Origin: Clostridium sartagoforme
Lineage (GTDB): Bacteria; Bacillota; Clostridia; Clostridiales; Clostridiaceae
NCBI RefSeq assembly: GCF_004794105.1
Contig: NZ_SRYR01000001.1
Location: 558,001-622,000 of the forward strand
Length of the DNA: 64,000 bases
Direction of reading: 5' to 3'
Below the pieces are notes generated by a model, which searched no databases, had not been told where the DNA came from, and saw only the letters and a program-made list of their open reading frames with translations. The position numbers were made by a program, and so were the translations under genes. Positions 1 to 10,208 of the stretch are shown piece after piece. The stretch's first letter is position 1. The number at the start of each line of letters is the position of its first letter.

Positions 1-536
1 AATTATTTACAGGTAATAACTTTGTAATGGCAGTAGGCTCATTAAATAAGTCTGTTACCTGGGGTGAAGCTGGCAAGGTATGGATAGTAAGCTTTATTGG
101 AAATCTAGTTGGTTCAATACTAGCAGCAACTTTATTTTATATGGCAGGACTTGCTACAGGACCAGTTGGGGAATTTATTGCAAAGACTTCAGAAGCTAAG
201 ATGTCGGTGCCAGCTACAGAGTTATTCTTTAGAGGGATATTATGTAATATGTTAGTTTGTTTAGCTATATGGTGTACTTTTAAATGTAAGGAAGAAAGTT
301 CAAAATTAATAATGATATTTTGGTGCTTATTTGTATTTATAACAGCAGGATTTGAACATAGTGTGGCAAATATGACTTTACTTACTATAGGATTACTTTC
401 TCCTTTAGGACATGCAGTTAGTATTTCAGGATATGCGTATAATATTTTAATAGTTTCTTTAGGGAATATGGTAGGAGGGATTCTATTTATAGCGGTACCA
501 TACTTTATAATTTCAAGGAAGAAAAAACTAAGTTAA
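1..536 (+). CDS. Formate/nitrite-family channel, probable hydrosulfide channel (5' end missing)
   Basis: This is the C-terminal part of a formate/nitrite transporter (FNT) family membrane channel. The reading frame is open to the window edge, so the start lies outside. The visible part has about four hydrophobic segments and the family-typical stretch LFTGNNFVMAVGSL followed by GFEHSVANM. It stops 12 bases before the asrA start, so it is almost certainly in the asr operon. In Clostridioides difficile the FNT protein next to asrABC was characterised as a hydrosulfide (HS-) channel. The same role is inferred here: releasing the sulfide made by sulfite reduction. A full-length paralogue lies at 11316-12092. 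Nitrite or formate transport cannot be excluded from sequence alone. Confidence 0.85.
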   Translation, partial: LFTGNNFVMAVGSLNKSVTWGEAGKVWIVSFIGNLVGSILAATLFYMAGLATGPVGEFIAKTSEAKMSVPATELFFRGILCNMLVCLAIWCTFKCKEESSKLIMIFWCLFVFITAGFEHSVANMTLLTIGLLSPLGHAVSISGYAYNILIVSLGNMVGGILFIAVPYFIISRKKKLS

Positions 537-548
537 GAGGTGTTTATA

Positions 549-1556
549 ATGGGATATAAACTTAAGGTAGAAGAATTTAATAAAGGGTTACAAGAATTAT
601 CAAAGAAGTATAAGATATATGCACCAAAGGTATTTGAAGGACAAGGAAAGTTTTCGGATACAGATATAGTTAGATATGGTGAGGTATCAAAAATAGAAGA
701 AATTGAATTTAATAAAAAATCAAATTTTTCTTATAAGGAAGTACTTCTTCCAATAACTCAAACATTATTTTTCTTTACAGAAGAGGAGATTAAAGAGCCT
801 AATGTAGATGAAAAATCTATATTAATATTTTTAAGAAGCTGTGATATGCATTCATTAAGAAGAATTGATGATATTTACTTAAGAAACAAGTTTGAAGATT
901 CATATTACAAAAAGCTTAGAGAAAAGGCTAAGTTTGTACTCATAGGCTGTGAAAAGAGTTTTGAAAATTGTTTTTGTGTAAGTATGGGAACTAATAAAAC
1001 TGATGAATACAATGTATATGTTAAGCAAGAAGGAAATGAAGTTTACCTAGATATTAAAGATGAAGAATTTGAATCATTATTCAATAACTTAGATAGAGAG
1101 CCATTAGAAGTTATTCCTGACTTTGCTTTAGATAATAAAATTAAGGTAAACATACCAGATAATTTAGATTTAAATATAGTAAAGTCAAAGGTATGGGATG
1201 AGTACTCAGAAAGATGTATAGCTTGTGGAAGATGTAACTTTGTATGCCCTACTTGTACTTGCTTTACAATGCAGGATTTATTCTATAAGGATAATGGAAA
1301 AGTAGGAGAAAGAAGAAGAGTTTGGGCATCTTGCCAAGTTGATGGTTATACAGATATGGCTGGTGGTCATAGCTTTAGAAAAGAAAAAGGTCAAAGAATG
1401 AGATTTAAAGTTCTTCATAAGATTTATGATTATGAAAAGAGATGGGGATATCATATGTGTGTAGGATGTGGAAGATGTGATGATGCATGTCCGGAATATA
1501 TTTCATTCTCTAATTGCGTAAAAAAACTAGAGAAAGCTATGGATGAGGTGAAGTAA
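549..1556 (+). CDS. asrA: Anaerobic sulfite reductase subunit A
   Basis: Iron-sulfur electron-transfer subunit of the dissimilatory-type anaerobic sulfite reductase AsrABC, 335 residues in the cytoplasm. Two ferredoxin-like cysteine clusters are visible: CIACGRC with a following CPTC around residue 223, and CVGCGRC with CPEY around residue 304. Together they can carry two [4Fe-4S] centres passing electrons toward AsrC. An upstream GTG at 540 is in frame, but GAGGTG ends 8 bases before the ATG at 549, so 549 is chosen. asrB follows after one base, so the genes are probably translationally coupled. Confidence 0.93.
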   Translation: MGYKLKVEEFNKGLQELSKKYKIYAPKVFEGQGKFSDTDIVRYGEVSKIEEIEFNKKSNFSYKEVLLPITQTLFFFTEEEIKEPNVDEKSILIFLRSCDMHSLRRIDDIYLRNKFEDSYYKKLREKAKFVLIGCEKSFENCFCVSMGTNKTDEYNVYVKQEGNEVYLDIKDEEFESLFNNLDREPLEVIPDFALDNKIKVNIPDNLDLNIVKSKVWDEYSERCIACGRCNFVCPTCTCFTMQDLFYKDNGKVGERRRVWASCQVDGYTDMAGGHSFRKEKGQRMRFKVLHKIYDYEKRWGYHMCVGCGRCDDACPEYISFSNCVKKLEKAMDEVK

Positions 1557-1557
1557 T

Positions 1558-2352
1558 ATGACTAAAAATGAATATATACCTTTTATTTCAGAAATATTAG
1601 AAGTTATTAAGCATACTGAAATTGAATACACATTCAGAATGGAATTTAAAGGTGATGTAAAACCAGGACAATTTTTTGAAGTATCACTTCCTAAGTATGG
1701 GGAAGCACCTATATCTGTAAGTGGAATTGGTGAAAACTATGTGGATTTAACAATAAGAAGAGTTGGTAAGGTAACAGATGAAATCTTTAATAATTATGTG
1801 GGAGATAAACTTTTCTTAAGAGGACCTTATGGAAATGGCTTTGATATAGAAAATTATAAAAATAAAGAAGTAATAGTAGTTGCTGGAGGAACAGGACTTT
1901 CTCCAGTTAAGGGAATAGTAGATTACTTCTCACAAAACACTGGAAATTGTAAGAATTTTACTTTGATATCAGGATTTAAATCACCTGATGATATTCTTTT
2001 TAAAGATGATATTAAGGAATGGGAAAAAAATATAAATCTTATATTAACAGTTGATGGTGCAAAAGAAGATTATAAAGGCAAAGTAGGCCTTGTAACTAAA
2101 TATGTACCAGAGCTTGAAATAGAAGATAAGAAAAATGTGCAAGTAGTAGTGGTAGGACCACCTATGATGATGAAATTTACAGTTTTAGAATTCTTAAAAC
2201 TTGGAATTAAGGAAGAAAATATTTGGATATCACAAGAAAGAAAAATGTGTTGTGGAATAGGAAAATGTGGTCATTGTAAGATAGATGATACGTATATATG
2301 CCTAGAAGGACCAGTGTTTAATTATTCAAAGGGAAAAGAATTAATAGATTAG
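1558..2352 (+). CDS. asrB: Anaerobic sulfite reductase subunit B (FAD/NAD(P)H oxidoreductase)
   Basis: Ferredoxin-NADP reductase-like subunit, 264 residues, that takes electrons from NAD(P)H and feeds them to AsrA/AsrC. The N-terminal half is the flavin-binding barrel. A nucleotide-binding GGTGLSP motif lies near residue 110. A C-terminal cysteine set starting at residue 231 (CCGIGKCGHC plus a later Cys) matches the [2Fe-2S] site of the dihydroorotate dehydrogenase electron-transfer family. The ATG is preceded by GAGGTG. It lies directly between asrA and asrC. Confidence 0.93.
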   Translation: MTKNEYIPFISEILEVIKHTEIEYTFRMEFKGDVKPGQFFEVSLPKYGEAPISVSGIGENYVDLTIRRVGKVTDEIFNNYVGDKLFLRGPYGNGFDIENYKNKEVIVVAGGTGLSPVKGIVDYFSQNTGNCKNFTLISGFKSPDDILFKDDIKEWEKNINLILTVDGAKEDYKGKVGLVTKYVPELEIEDKKNVQVVVVGPPMMMKFTVLEFLKLGIKEENIWISQERKMCCGIGKCGHCKIDDTYICLEGPVFNYSKGKELID

Positions 2353-2364
2353 GAGGATACACTT

Positions 2365-3327
2365 ATGGACATAAATACTAAAAAGCTGAAAAAAAATGCC
2401 TTTAGAGTTACTAAGAGAAGAGGGATGACAGCTTCAAGAATAAGAGTTCCAGGTGGATTCTTAAAGGCTGAATATTTAGGGATAATTCAAGAAATTGCAG
2501 ATAAATATGGTGATGGAACAGTTCATATAACTACTAGGCAAGGATTTGAGATTCCAGGAATAGATATGGAAGATATAGATGAGGTTAATATTTTACTTCA
2601 ACCTATAATAGAAGGACTAGAAATAAATCAAGAAGTTCCAGGAAAGGGATATACAGCAGCAGGGACAAGAAATGTATCAGCTTGTATAGGAAATAATGTT
2701 TGCCCATTTGCAAATTATAATACTACTAATTTTGCAAGGAAGATAGAAAAGGCTATCTTCCCTAATGACTTGCATTTTAAAATAGCATTAACAGGATGCC
2801 CAAATGACTGTATTAAAGCTAGAATGCATGACTTTGGAATTATAGGAATGACAGAGCCTCAATTTGATAGAGATAAATGTGTATCTTGTGGAGCTTGTGT
2901 TAAGGCTTGTAAGAAGAAATCAACAGGAGCTCTTCATCCAGAAAATTTTAGACCAGTTAGAGATCATAGTAAATGTATAGGATGTGGAGAATGTGTAATT
3001 AACTGTCCAACAGGAGCATGGACTAGAAGTAAAGAAAAATATTATAGACTAGCCATTATGGGTAGAACAGGGAAGAAGAATCCAAGACTAGCTGAAGATT
3101 TTATTATATGGGTTGATGAAGAAAGTATAATTAAAATAATTTTAAATACTTATAAATATGTTGAAGCATATATAGATAGAAATGCTCCAGGTGGAAAAGA
3201 GCATATTGGATATATAGTAGATAGAACTGGATTTATGGAGTTTAAGAAATGGGCTTTAGAAGGAGTAGAACTTTCAGATAAGGCTATCTTAAAAGATAAT
3301 ATTTACTGGAGTGGAATAAGATACTAA
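2365..3327 (+). CDS. asrC: Anaerobic sulfite reductase subunit C (siroheme subunit)
   Basis: Catalytic subunit, 320 residues, reducing sulfite to sulfide with six electrons at a coupled siroheme-[4Fe-4S] centre. The siroheme/cluster cysteines are visible as C107 and C113 (CIGNNVC) and C145 and C149 (CPNDC). A two-cluster ferredoxin insert follows, with CVSCGACVKAC from residue 172 and CIGCGECVINC from residue 204. This arrangement is typical of AsrC. The start has a strong AGGAGG. It is the last gene of the asr block, and siroheme would be supplied by the next operon. Confidence 0.94.
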   Translation: MDINTKKLKKNAFRVTKRRGMTASRIRVPGGFLKAEYLGIIQEIADKYGDGTVHITTRQGFEIPGIDMEDIDEVNILLQPIIEGLEINQEVPGKGYTAAGTRNVSACIGNNVCPFANYNTTNFARKIEKAIFPNDLHFKIALTGCPNDCIKARMHDFGIIGMTEPQFDRDKCVSCGACVKACKKKSTGALHPENFRPVRDHSKCIGCGECVINCPTGAWTRSKEKYYRLAIMGRTGKKNPRLAEDFIIWVDEESIIKIILNTYKYVEAYIDRNAPGGKEHIGYIVDRTGFMEFKKWALEGVELSDKAILKDNIYWSGIRY

Positions 3328-3400
3328 TATAAGTAATTACTTATAAAACTAATAATAAATAAGTATTAGACAAATACATTGAATACTATGTAATATATAA

Positions 3401-3508
3401 TATAGGTAAGTTCTATAAGATATAGATTATAAGCTTAATATGAGGCAAAATAACTATGTTTATAACTTATAAAGCCTATAAAGAGAGACAACACCTAAGT
3501 TAATGGTG
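3401..3508 (+). promoter_or_regulatory. Candidate structured leader upstream of hemA
   Basis: TATAGG at 3401-3406 is complementary to CCTATA at 3475-3480. Nested inside, TTATAAG at 3427-3433 is complementary to CTTATAA at 3466-3472. A small hairpin follows, CACC at 3492-3495 with GGTG at 3505-3508. A strong downstream hairpin (3560-3612) would complete an aptamer-plus-expression-platform shape. This is inference from pairing only, and AT-rich DNA gives chance pairings. Confidence 0.3.
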
Positions 3509-3559
3509 ATTTGCAAGGGTTATAATTATATAAGAGCATTTTAAAGTAAGTTATCTAAG

Positions 3560-3612
3560 AAGGGAGATGTATCAAGATTTATTATTTTAATAAATATGGT
3601 ACATCTCCCTTT
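3560..3612 (+). terminator. Strong hairpin between asrC and hemA (terminator or attenuator)
   Basis: AAGGGAGATGTA pairs with TACATCTCCCTT, and an inner stem TTTATTA/TAATAAA closes the loop. Only three or four T follow the stem, so it is a weak classical terminator. It could end asr transcripts or act as an attenuator for the hem operon. Confidence 0.5.
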
Positions 3613-3747
3613 AAAATAGCTTTAATAAAAGTAAAATGAAATTAATTTTAAATAGGAGTATAATAAAAGGTATAACATTGCAGTATAAGATTAAAGGTTA
3701 ATAAGATTAATTAAAATTATATTATAAATTTTATTTTAGGAGACATT

Positions 3748-4953
3748 ATGATTGTACTTTTAGGGATTAAAAAGAATACTAGCGTAGAAATAAGAGAAAA
3801 GTTATCTTTAGCTCCTAAGAAGAGGAAAGAATATCTTGTGGAGTTAAATAAGTATTTTGAAGAAGTAGTTATTTTAAGTACTTGTAATAGAACAGAGATT
3901 TATATTAATAGTAAATTTGCTAGCTCAAAGGCTCAGGAAATGATTTTTAATATATTTAAATGGGATATAGATTTAATGGAAAATTGCTTCTCTTTAGAGG
4001 AAGATAAAGCTGTAAGACATCTAATGGAGGTTGTATGTGGATTTCATTCCAAGATACTTGGAGAAGATCAAATCCTAGGTCAAATAAAAGAAGCATATAA
4101 CATGTCTATGGAATATGGAACTGTTACACATGAACTTCAAAGGTTATTTCAAGAAGCAATTACTTGTGGTAAGAAATTTAGAACAGAAGGAAAACTTTAT
4201 GAAATTCCAGTGTCCTCAGCTTCTATAGCAGTAAATAAAGCTATTAAAAATAATGCAAAAGATATTATGATTATAGGCTATGGTGAAGTTGGTAGCTTAG
4301 CTTTAAAATATGCATTATCTAATAATGTAAATTTTATAGCATTAGTTGTTAGAAAACCTGAAAATATTAATGATATAAAAGATAGTAGGGTAAAGGTTAT
4401 GACTTACGATGAAGGAAGAGATATAATAAATAATATGGATGCAGTTATATCCTGTACCTCAGCTCCTCATTTAATTATTGAAAAGAAACATATTAAAAAT
4501 GAAGGGGAAAATCTTATAATTTTTGATTTAGCTTTGCCAAGAGATGTAGAGGAATCTATAGGTACTATAAGTAGAGTAAGGCTATATGATATAGATGAAA
4601 TAAGCTCTATGGATGATGAAAATAAGGAACTTAGAAAAGAGAGAATGATTGAGAATAAAAAGATTATAGATGACTATGTTGAAGAGTATCTTACATGGAA
4701 GAGCTTAAGAGGAATCTCTGGGATAATAAAAGAATTTAAAAATGAAGAAAATAGGGTAATTAAAGAGAGAGAAATTACTTTAAATAATAAATTTAATGAT
4801 GAAAGACAAATTGAAATTGCTAAAATGCTTATAAAAAGCACATCAGATTATTATGTTAATAGAGCAATAAAGGTTTTAAAAGAAGAAGAGTTAAAAGGAC
4901 ATGGAGAAGAATGTGCAAGAATATTAGAAAAGATATTTCTAGAGAAGATATAA
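3748..4953 (+). CDS. hemA: Glutamyl-tRNA reductase
   Basis: First committed step of C5 tetrapyrrole synthesis: NADPH-dependent reduction of glutamyl-tRNA to glutamate-1-semialdehyde, 401 residues. The catalytic cysteine is visible in STCNRTEIY (Cys46), and GEDQILGQ follows in the N-terminal domain. The NADPH-binding motif IIGYGEVGSLA lies near residue 173, and a helical dimerisation tail ends the protein. It opens the operon hemA-precorrin-2 dehydrogenase-hemC-cobA/hemD-hemB-hemL. The next gene overlaps its last 43 bases in another frame. Confidence 0.94.
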   Translation: MIVLLGIKKNTSVEIREKLSLAPKKRKEYLVELNKYFEEVVILSTCNRTEIYINSKFASSKAQEMIFNIFKWDIDLMENCFSLEEDKAVRHLMEVVCGFHSKILGEDQILGQIKEAYNMSMEYGTVTHELQRLFQEAITCGKKFRTEGKLYEIPVSSASIAVNKAIKNNAKDIMIIGYGEVGSLALKYALSNNVNFIALVVRKPENINDIKDSRVKVMTYDEGRDIINNMDAVISCTSAPHLIIEKKHIKNEGENLIIFDLALPRDVEESIGTISRVRLYDIDEISSMDDENKELRKERMIENKKIIDDYVEEYLTWKSLRGISGIIKEFKNEENRVIKEREITLNNKFNDERQIEIAKMLIKSTSDYYVNRAIKVLKEEELKGHGEECARILEKIFLEKI

Positions 4954-5579
4954 ACTATACATATTTAGCTATTAATTCTAAGAAGTTAAGAATTGGAATA
5001 GTTGGTGGAGGAAGAGCGGGACTTATTAAGGCTAAAAGTTTTATTAGTAAAGGGTGCTATGTTGAAGTTTTAGCCTTAAACTTTATAAATGAATTTTATT
5101 CTCTAGGCAATATTAATTTTATAAAAGAAGAATATAAAAGAGCTTTTATTAAAGATAAGCATTTAATAATTATTGCAACTAGTGATAAAGATTTAAACAG
5201 AAAGATAAAAGAAGAATGTGAAGAAGATTTTAAATTATATATATTTGCAGAGGATTATAGAAAAAGTATGGTAATAACCCCGATTCAAAGAAATTTAAAT
5301 AATATTACATTTGCCTTAAATACAAAGAGTGGAAACCCGAAAGGTGCTTTAATGGTATGTGATAAAATTCTTCAAGTAGCTAAAGGATATGATGACTTTA
5401 TTTTATACTCTTCTTTAATTAGGAAAAATGCAAAGGATTTAGAAGAAATTAAAAATGAATTAATTAACTTTGTATGTAATGAAGATTTTAAGTTTATATA
5501 TGAAAAGGAAAAAGATAAATTAGTTTTAGAAATGTTTTATGGCAAAGAAGTATTAAAGAAAATATTTAAGGACTTATAG
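4911..5579 (+). CDS. Precorrin-2 dehydrogenase-like protein (CysG N-terminal/Met8 type)
   Basis: NAD-dependent enzyme of 222 residues expected to oxidise precorrin-2 to sirohydrochlorin. A Rossmann motif [17 protein letters not shown] begins near residue 28. It corresponds to the dehydrogenase module of CysG/Met8, without the SUMT module, which is in the separate CobA-HemD protein. No confident chelatase residues can be assigned. The start at 4911 lies inside hemA, with GGAGAAG just upstream; no later good start precedes the conserved region. Overlap and position fit the siroheme branch. Sequence is divergent, so the exact activity is inferred. Confidence 0.75.
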   Translation: MCKNIRKDISREDINYTYLAINSKKLRIGIVGGGRAGLIKAKSFISKGCYVEVLALNFINEFYSLGNINFIKEEYKRAFIKDKHLIIIATSDKDLNRKIKEECEEDFKLYIFAEDYRKSMVITPIQRNLNNITFALNTKSGNPKGALMVCDKILQVAKGYDDFILYSSLIRKNAKDLEEIKNELINFVCNEDFKFIYEKEKDKLVLEMFYGKEVLKKIFKDL

Positions 5580-5589
5580 GAGATATTTA

Positions 5590-6468
5590 ATGGAGATAAT
5601 TATAGCAACTAGGAAAAGTAAATTAGCTCAAATTCAAGCAGATAAAGTAATAGATCTTATTAAAGAAAAAAGCAATATAAATTCAAAGAAACTATTAGTA
5701 GTAACAGAGGGAGATAAGAGATTAGATGTTTCTTTAGATAAAATTGGAGGAAAGGGCTTATTTGTAAAGGAAATAGAATATGCTCTTTTAAATAAGGAAG
5801 CCCATGCAGCAGTTCATAGTATGAAGGATGTACCATTTATACTACCAGAAGGCTTTGAAATAGTTGCAATACCTGAAAGAGAAGATATTAGGGATGCCTT
5901 TATATCTAAAGATAATATTCCTTTTGAAGAGTTAAAGTCAGGGGCAGTAATAGGAACTAGTAGTATTAGAAGAGCGGCAATGCTTAAAAGTATTAGAAGT
6001 GATTTAAATATAGTGCCTATAAGAGGAAATGTTCAGACTAGGCTTGAAAAGATGAAAAATGAAAATATGGATGGAATTATTTTAGCAGCAGCTGGTTTGA
6101 AAAGGCTAGGGCTTGAAAATATTATAAGTGATTACTTTGATCCTAAGATTTTTTTACCTGCAATAGGCCAAGGTGCCTTAGGTATAGAAGCTTTAAAAGA
6201 TGGAGAATATAATTCCTATTTAAAAAAATTAGATAATAAAGAAGTAAGAATGGCAGTTGAGGCAGAAAGAAGTTTTATGAAAGAACTAAATGGAGGATGC
6301 CATAGTGTAATTGGAATATATTCAGAAATTAAAAATAATGATTTATATTTACTTGGAACCTTTGATGTAGGAAATGGAACTATAGTCAAGAAAGATATAG
6401 TTGGTGATATAAGTAATTATAGGGAGCTTGGAATTAGTCTAGCTGAAAAGATAATGAAAGGATATTAA
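5590..6468 (+). CDS. hemC: Hydroxymethylbilane synthase (porphobilinogen deaminase)
   Basis: Polymerises four porphobilinogen molecules into hydroxymethylbilane; 292 residues, a normal family length. The N-terminal [12 protein letters not shown] and the region [11 protein letters not shown] are characteristic. Arginine-rich substrate-binding motifs are visible ([21 protein letters not shown]). The cysteine that holds the dipyrromethane cofactor is in NGGCHSVIG (Cys237). It starts 10 bases after the preceding gene, with TAGGAGA as ribosome site. Confidence 0.95.
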   Translation: MEIIIATRKSKLAQIQADKVIDLIKEKSNINSKKLLVVTEGDKRLDVSLDKIGGKGLFVKEIEYALLNKEAHAAVHSMKDVPFILPEGFEIVAIPEREDIRDAFISKDNIPFEELKSGAVIGTSSIRRAAMLKSIRSDLNIVPIRGNVQTRLEKMKNENMDGIILAAAGLKRLGLENIISDYFDPKIFLPAIGQGALGIEALKDGEYNSYLKKLDNKEVRMAVEAERSFMKELNGGCHSVIGIYSEIKNNDLYLLGTFDVGNGTIVKKDIVGDISNYRELGISLAEKIMKGY

Positions 6469-6470
6469 AG

Positions 6471-7967
6471 ATGAGCAAGGTATATATAATAGGAACTGGA
6501 CCAGGTGATGAAGAATTACTAACTATAAAGGCTTGTGAAGTTTTAAAAAATTGTACAGCAGTACTTTATGATAGATTAGTATCAAATAATATTTTAAATT
6601 ACTTAAATGATGATTGCAGAGTTTACTATTGTGGGAAGGAGCCAGGCTCCCATTATAAAACTCAAGAAGAAATAAATAATATGTTAGTAAAGCTAGCTAA
6701 GGAAGGACATATAGTTGGGAGAGTAAAAGGTGGAGATCCTTATGTATTTGGAAGAGGTGGAGAAGAGGTACTATCTTTAATAGAAGAAAATATTGATTTT
6801 GAAGTAATACCTGGAGTTACATCTCCAATTTCAGTATTGAATTATGCAGGAATACCTATAACTCAAAGAGATATATCGCAAAGCTTTCATATAGTGACAG
6901 GTATGACAGCTTCTGAAGAAAAGATAAATTGGGAAGCCTTAGCTAAAGAAAAGGGAACTTTAGTATTTATGATGGGCTTTAATAATTTATCTTTTATAGT
7001 TGAAAGGTTAATTAAAAATGGTAAATCTGAAGATTCTAAGGCTGCTATTATTATGAGGGGCACCTCTTCTAAACAAAGAAAAGTAGTAGGTACATTAAAG
7101 GATATTGAAGAAAAAGCTTTAAAAGCAAACTTATCTTCACCATGCATTATAGTAGTTGGAGAAGTGGTTTCTTTAAATGAAAAACTTAGTTGGTATGAGA
7201 AAAAACCTTTATTTGGAGTTAATATATGCGTAACTCGTTCAAGAGAACAATCTTCAAATTTGAAAAAGAAGTTAAGAAATTTAGGCGCAGAAGTTACTGA
7301 AATAAATTCTATTAAAATTAAAGATACTAAAGAAAATTTAAATAAGGTAAAAGAAAATCTAAGTGATTATGACCATATAATATTAACTTCTGTAAATGGA
7401 GTTAATAAGTTTTTTGATTTTTTAATAGAAAATAATATTGATATTAGAAATATTAAGGGTAAGTTTTCTGTTATAGGAAAAGCTACTAGGAAAGCCCTTG
7501 AAAGCAGAGGAATTCAATCCTTTATTATGGCTAGAGAATTTGTTGGTGAAGGCTTATTTAAAGCTTTATCTCCTTATTTAAATAAAGGAGAAAAGGTACT
7601 TATACCATGCTCTTCTCAAAGTAGAAATTATTTAAAAGATGAAATTGAAAACTTAGGTTTAGAGGTAGATAGGATACATACTTATGATACAATTTGTGGA
7701 GAAGTAAAAAATACTAGGGTCTTTGAAGAAGTAGATTTTGTATTATTTACAAGTCCAAGTACTGTAAATAATATGATAAGTATCTTTGGAGTGGATAAAA
7801 TTAATGAAAAATACAATATTTCTATAGGACCTCAAACATTTAAAGCTTTAAAAGACAATAATATTAATAGTTATATTTGTAAAAAGCATTCAGAAGAAGG
7901 TTTCCTAGATGAAATTATAGATATATATAAAGTATATAAGGAAAGAAAAGGTGAAAGTAATGATTAA
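6471..7967 (+). CDS. cobA-hemD: Uroporphyrinogen-III C-methyltransferase / uroporphyrinogen-III synthase fusion
   Basis: A 498-residue bifunctional fusion. Residues 1 to about 240 are SUMT, a SAM methyltransferase making precorrin-2, with [11 protein letters not shown] at the N-terminus and [17 protein letters not shown] near residue 82. Residues from about 250 to the end are uroporphyrinogen-III synthase, the low-conservation HemD fold starting at [10 protein letters not shown]. Such fusions are known in clostridia and direct uroporphyrinogen III straight into siroheme or cobalamin. No hemE follows, so the operon looks dedicated to the siroheme/corrin branch. The last 8 bases overlap hemB. 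Confidence 0.93.
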   Translation: MSKVYIIGTGPGDEELLTIKACEVLKNCTAVLYDRLVSNNILNYLNDDCRVYYCGKEPGSHYKTQEEINNMLVKLAKEGHIVGRVKGGDPYVFGRGGEEVLSLIEENIDFEVIPGVTSPISVLNYAGIPITQRDISQSFHIVTGMTASEEKINWEALAKEKGTLVFMMGFNNLSFIVERLIKNGKSEDSKAAIIMRGTSSKQRKVVGTLKDIEEKALKANLSSPCIIVVGEVVSLNEKLSWYEKKPLFGVNICVTRSREQSSNLKKKLRNLGAEVTEINSIKIKDTKENLNKVKENLSDYDHIILTSVNGVNKFFDFLIENNIDIRNIKGKFSVIGKATRKALESRGIQSFIMAREFVGEGLFKALSPYLNKGEKVLIPCSSQSRNYLKDEIENLGLEVDRIHTYDTICGEVKNTRVFEEVDFVLFTSPSTVNNMISIFGVDKINEKYNISIGPQTFKALKDNNINSYICKKHSEEGFLDEIIDIYKVYKERKGESND

Positions 7968-8928
7968 TAGGGGAAGAAGATTAAGAGCTAATACTGCAAT
8001 TAGAGATTTAGTTAGAGAAAATGCATTAACTTCAAAAGATTTGATTTTCCCAATATTCGTAGTAGAGGGAGAAAATATAAAAGAAGAAATATCTTCAATG
8101 AAGGGAAATTTCCATTGGTCAATAGATAGATTAGATGAAATTATAAAAGAAGTAGTGGACTTAGGTATTAGGGGAATAATACTTTTTGGCCTTCCTGAAG
8201 CTAAAGATGAATGTGGAACTGAAAGTTATAATGATGATGGAATAGTTCAAAAGGCAATAAGAAAAGTTAGGGAAATATCTAGTGACCTTTATATTATTGC
8301 TGATGTTTGTATGTGCCAATATACAAGTCATGGACATTGTGGAATATTAAAAGGTAATGAAGTAGATAATGATAGTACTTTAGAAGTTTTAGGTAAGATT
8401 TCAGTATCATATGCTAAAGCAGGAGCACATATGGTAGCACCTTCAGATATGATGGATGGCAGAATAGGATATATAAGGGAAACTTTAGATAAAAATAATT
8501 ATAAAGATGTGGCTATAATGAGTTATGCTGCTAAATACTCATCAGCTTTTTATGGACCTTTTAGAGAAGCAGCTCATTCAGCTCCACAATTTGGAGACAG
8601 AAAAACTTATCAAATGGATGCTGGAAACTCTAATGAGGCTTTAAAAGAGATTAAGTGGGATATAGAAGAGGGAGCAGATATAATTATGGTAAAGCCTGCA
8701 ATGTCTTATTTAGATATAATAGCCAGGGCTAAGGAAATAGTAGATGTACCTATTTGTGCATATAACGTAAGTGGAGAATTTGCTATGGTAAAATCAGCAG
8801 CCTCCCTAGGGTTAATTGATGAAAAAGCTGTAGCTTTAGAAATGTTACTTTCAATGAAAAGAGCTGGAGCAGATATTATAATAACTTACTTTGCTTTAGA
8901 TGCAGTTAGATGGCTAAGGGAGGAATAG
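7960..8928 (+). CDS. hemB: Delta-aminolevulinic acid dehydratase (porphobilinogen synthase)
   Basis: Condenses two 5-aminolevulinate molecules to porphobilinogen; 322 residues from the ATG at 7960, which has AAAGGTG upstream. An in-frame GTG at 7951 is judged less likely. The Schiff-base lysines are K192 in MSYAAKYSS and K245 in [11 protein letters not shown] cysteine-type zinc site [11 protein letters not shown] starts at residue 117, so this is the zinc-dependent class. It overlaps cobA-hemD by 8 bases, and hemL begins two bases after its stop. Confidence 0.94.
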   Translation: MINRGRRLRANTAIRDLVRENALTSKDLIFPIFVVEGENIKEEISSMKGNFHWSIDRLDEIIKEVVDLGIRGIILFGLPEAKDECGTESYNDDGIVQKAIRKVREISSDLYIIADVCMCQYTSHGHCGILKGNEVDNDSTLEVLGKISVSYAKAGAHMVAPSDMMDGRIGYIRETLDKNNYKDVAIMSYAAKYSSAFYGPFREAAHSAPQFGDRKTYQMDAGNSNEALKEIKWDIEEGADIIMVKPAMSYLDIIARAKEIVDVPICAYNVSGEFAMVKSAASLGLIDEKAVALEMLLSMKRAGADIIITYFALDAVRWLREE

Positions 8929-8930
8929 AA

Positions 8931-10208
8931 ATGAAAAATGAAGTAGTATTTCATGAGTCAAAGAAATATATGCCAGGAGGAGTTAATTCTCCAGTAAGAG
9001 CTTTTAAAAATACAGCGATGACACCACCTATTATAAAAAGCGGAAAAGGTTCTGTAATAGTAGATGAAGAAGGTAAGGAATATATTGACTTCGTATTAGC
9101 TTGGGGACCAATGTTTCTTGGACATTGTGATGATGATGTAGTAAGAAGTATAACTGAAACATCAAGAAATGCCATTGCATTTGGAGCACCCACTGAAATT
9201 GAATTAAAAATGGCTAAGTTCTTATGTAAAAATTTGAATAATGTTGAAATGGTAAGAATGGTGAATTCAGGTACAGAAGCTACTATGAGTGCTATTAAAC
9301 TTGCAAGAGGATATACTAAAAAGAATAAAATAGTTAAATTTGCTGGATGTTATCATGGACACTTTGATGGTTTTCTAGTAGAAGCGGGATCAGGGGTATT
9401 AACTAATGGAATACCTGGTTCTTTAGGAGTACCAGAAGATAGTATAAAAAATACATTAATTGCTAAGTATAATAACAAGGAAAGCATTAAAGAATTATTT
9501 AAAACATATGGTGAAGATATTGCAGCGGTAATAATTGAACCAGTAGCAGGGAATATGGGTGTTATTAAAGCAGAAGAAGACTTTATGGTTCTATTAAGAG
9601 AACTTTGTGATAAATATAATTCATTATTAATATTTGATGAAGTAATGACAGGTTTTAGAGTAGCTTTTGAAGGAGCACAAAAATTATTTTCTGTAAAACC
9701 TGATTTAGTTACATATGCAAAAATAATAGGGGGAGGATTACCTTGTGGTGCCTATGGTGGTAGAAAAGAAATAATGGAATGTCTATCTCCAGTTGGTGAA
9801 GTATATCAAGCTGGTACTATGTCAGGAAATCCAATAGTAATGGCTGCAGGTCTTAGTACTTTAAAAAAGATAAAGAAAAATAAAGAAGAATATTATAAAA
9901 AAATAGAAGACCTTGGAAGACAGTTAGAAGAAGGCGTTATAGAAATAGCTAAAGATAAAGGTATTCCTGTAACTGTAAATAGATATGGTGGAATGATGAC
10001 AATATTCTTTACTGATTTAGATGTTGTAAAAACATATGAAGATGTAAAAACCTGTGATGAAGGTTTATTTAGAAATTATTTAAAACATATGATTAAAAGT
10101 GGAATTAATATACCACCTTCACAATATGAAGCATTATTTTTAAGCGTTGCGCACACAAAAGATGACATTAATAAATTCTTAAATGCCTTTAAAAATTTTA
10201 ATAAATAA
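8931..10208 (+). CDS. hemL: Glutamate-1-semialdehyde 2,1-aminomutase
   Basis: PLP enzyme converting glutamate-1-semialdehyde into 5-aminolevulinate, the step after HemA; 425 residues. The PLP lysine is K264 in [10 protein letters not shown], and the PLP-aspartate region FDEVMTGFR is present. The longer frame from 8910 would include the hemB tail. The ATG at 8931 sits 7 bases after AAGGGAGG and is the real start. It is the last gene of the hem operon; a dispersed repeat begins within its final codons. Confidence 0.95.
   Translation: MKNEVVFHESKKYMPGGVNSPVRAFKNTAMTPPIIKSGKGSVIVDEEGKEYIDFVLAWGPMFLGHCDDDVVRSITETSRNAIAFGAPTEIELKMAKFLCKNLNNVEMVRMVNSGTEATMSAIKLARGYTKKNKIVKFAGCYHGHFDGFLVEAGSGVLTNGIPGSLGVPEDSIKNTLIAKYNNKESIKELFKTYGEDIAAVIIEPVAGNMGVIKAEEDFMVLLRELCDKYNSLLIFDEVMTGFRVAFEGAQKLFSVKPDLVTYAKIIGGGLPCGAYGGRKEIMECLSPVGEVYQAGTMSGNPIVMAAGLSTLKKIKKNKEEYYKKIEDLGRQLEEGVIEIAKDKGIPVTVNRYGGMMTIFFTDLDVVKTYEDVKTCDEGLFRNYLKHMIKSGINIPPSQYEALFLSVAHTKDDINKFLNAFKNFNK

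Larger units (their letters stand above)
3328..3747 (+). other. 420-bp intergenic region between asrC and hemA
   Basis: No coding sequence is seen here. The region holds several nested inverted repeats (3401-3508) followed by a strong hairpin at 3560-3612. About 135 AT-rich bases then lead to the hemA start, where AGGAGA precedes the ATG. The layout resembles a structured leader with an attenuator-like stem. It has no match that I recognise to cobalamin, SAM, c-di-GMP, THF or T-box consensus elements. Confidence 0.5.

Noticed and set aside
3328..3747. Cobalamin riboswitch upstream of the hem operon
   Set aside because: The B12 box and other conserved motifs are absent, so only an unnamed structured leader is claimed.
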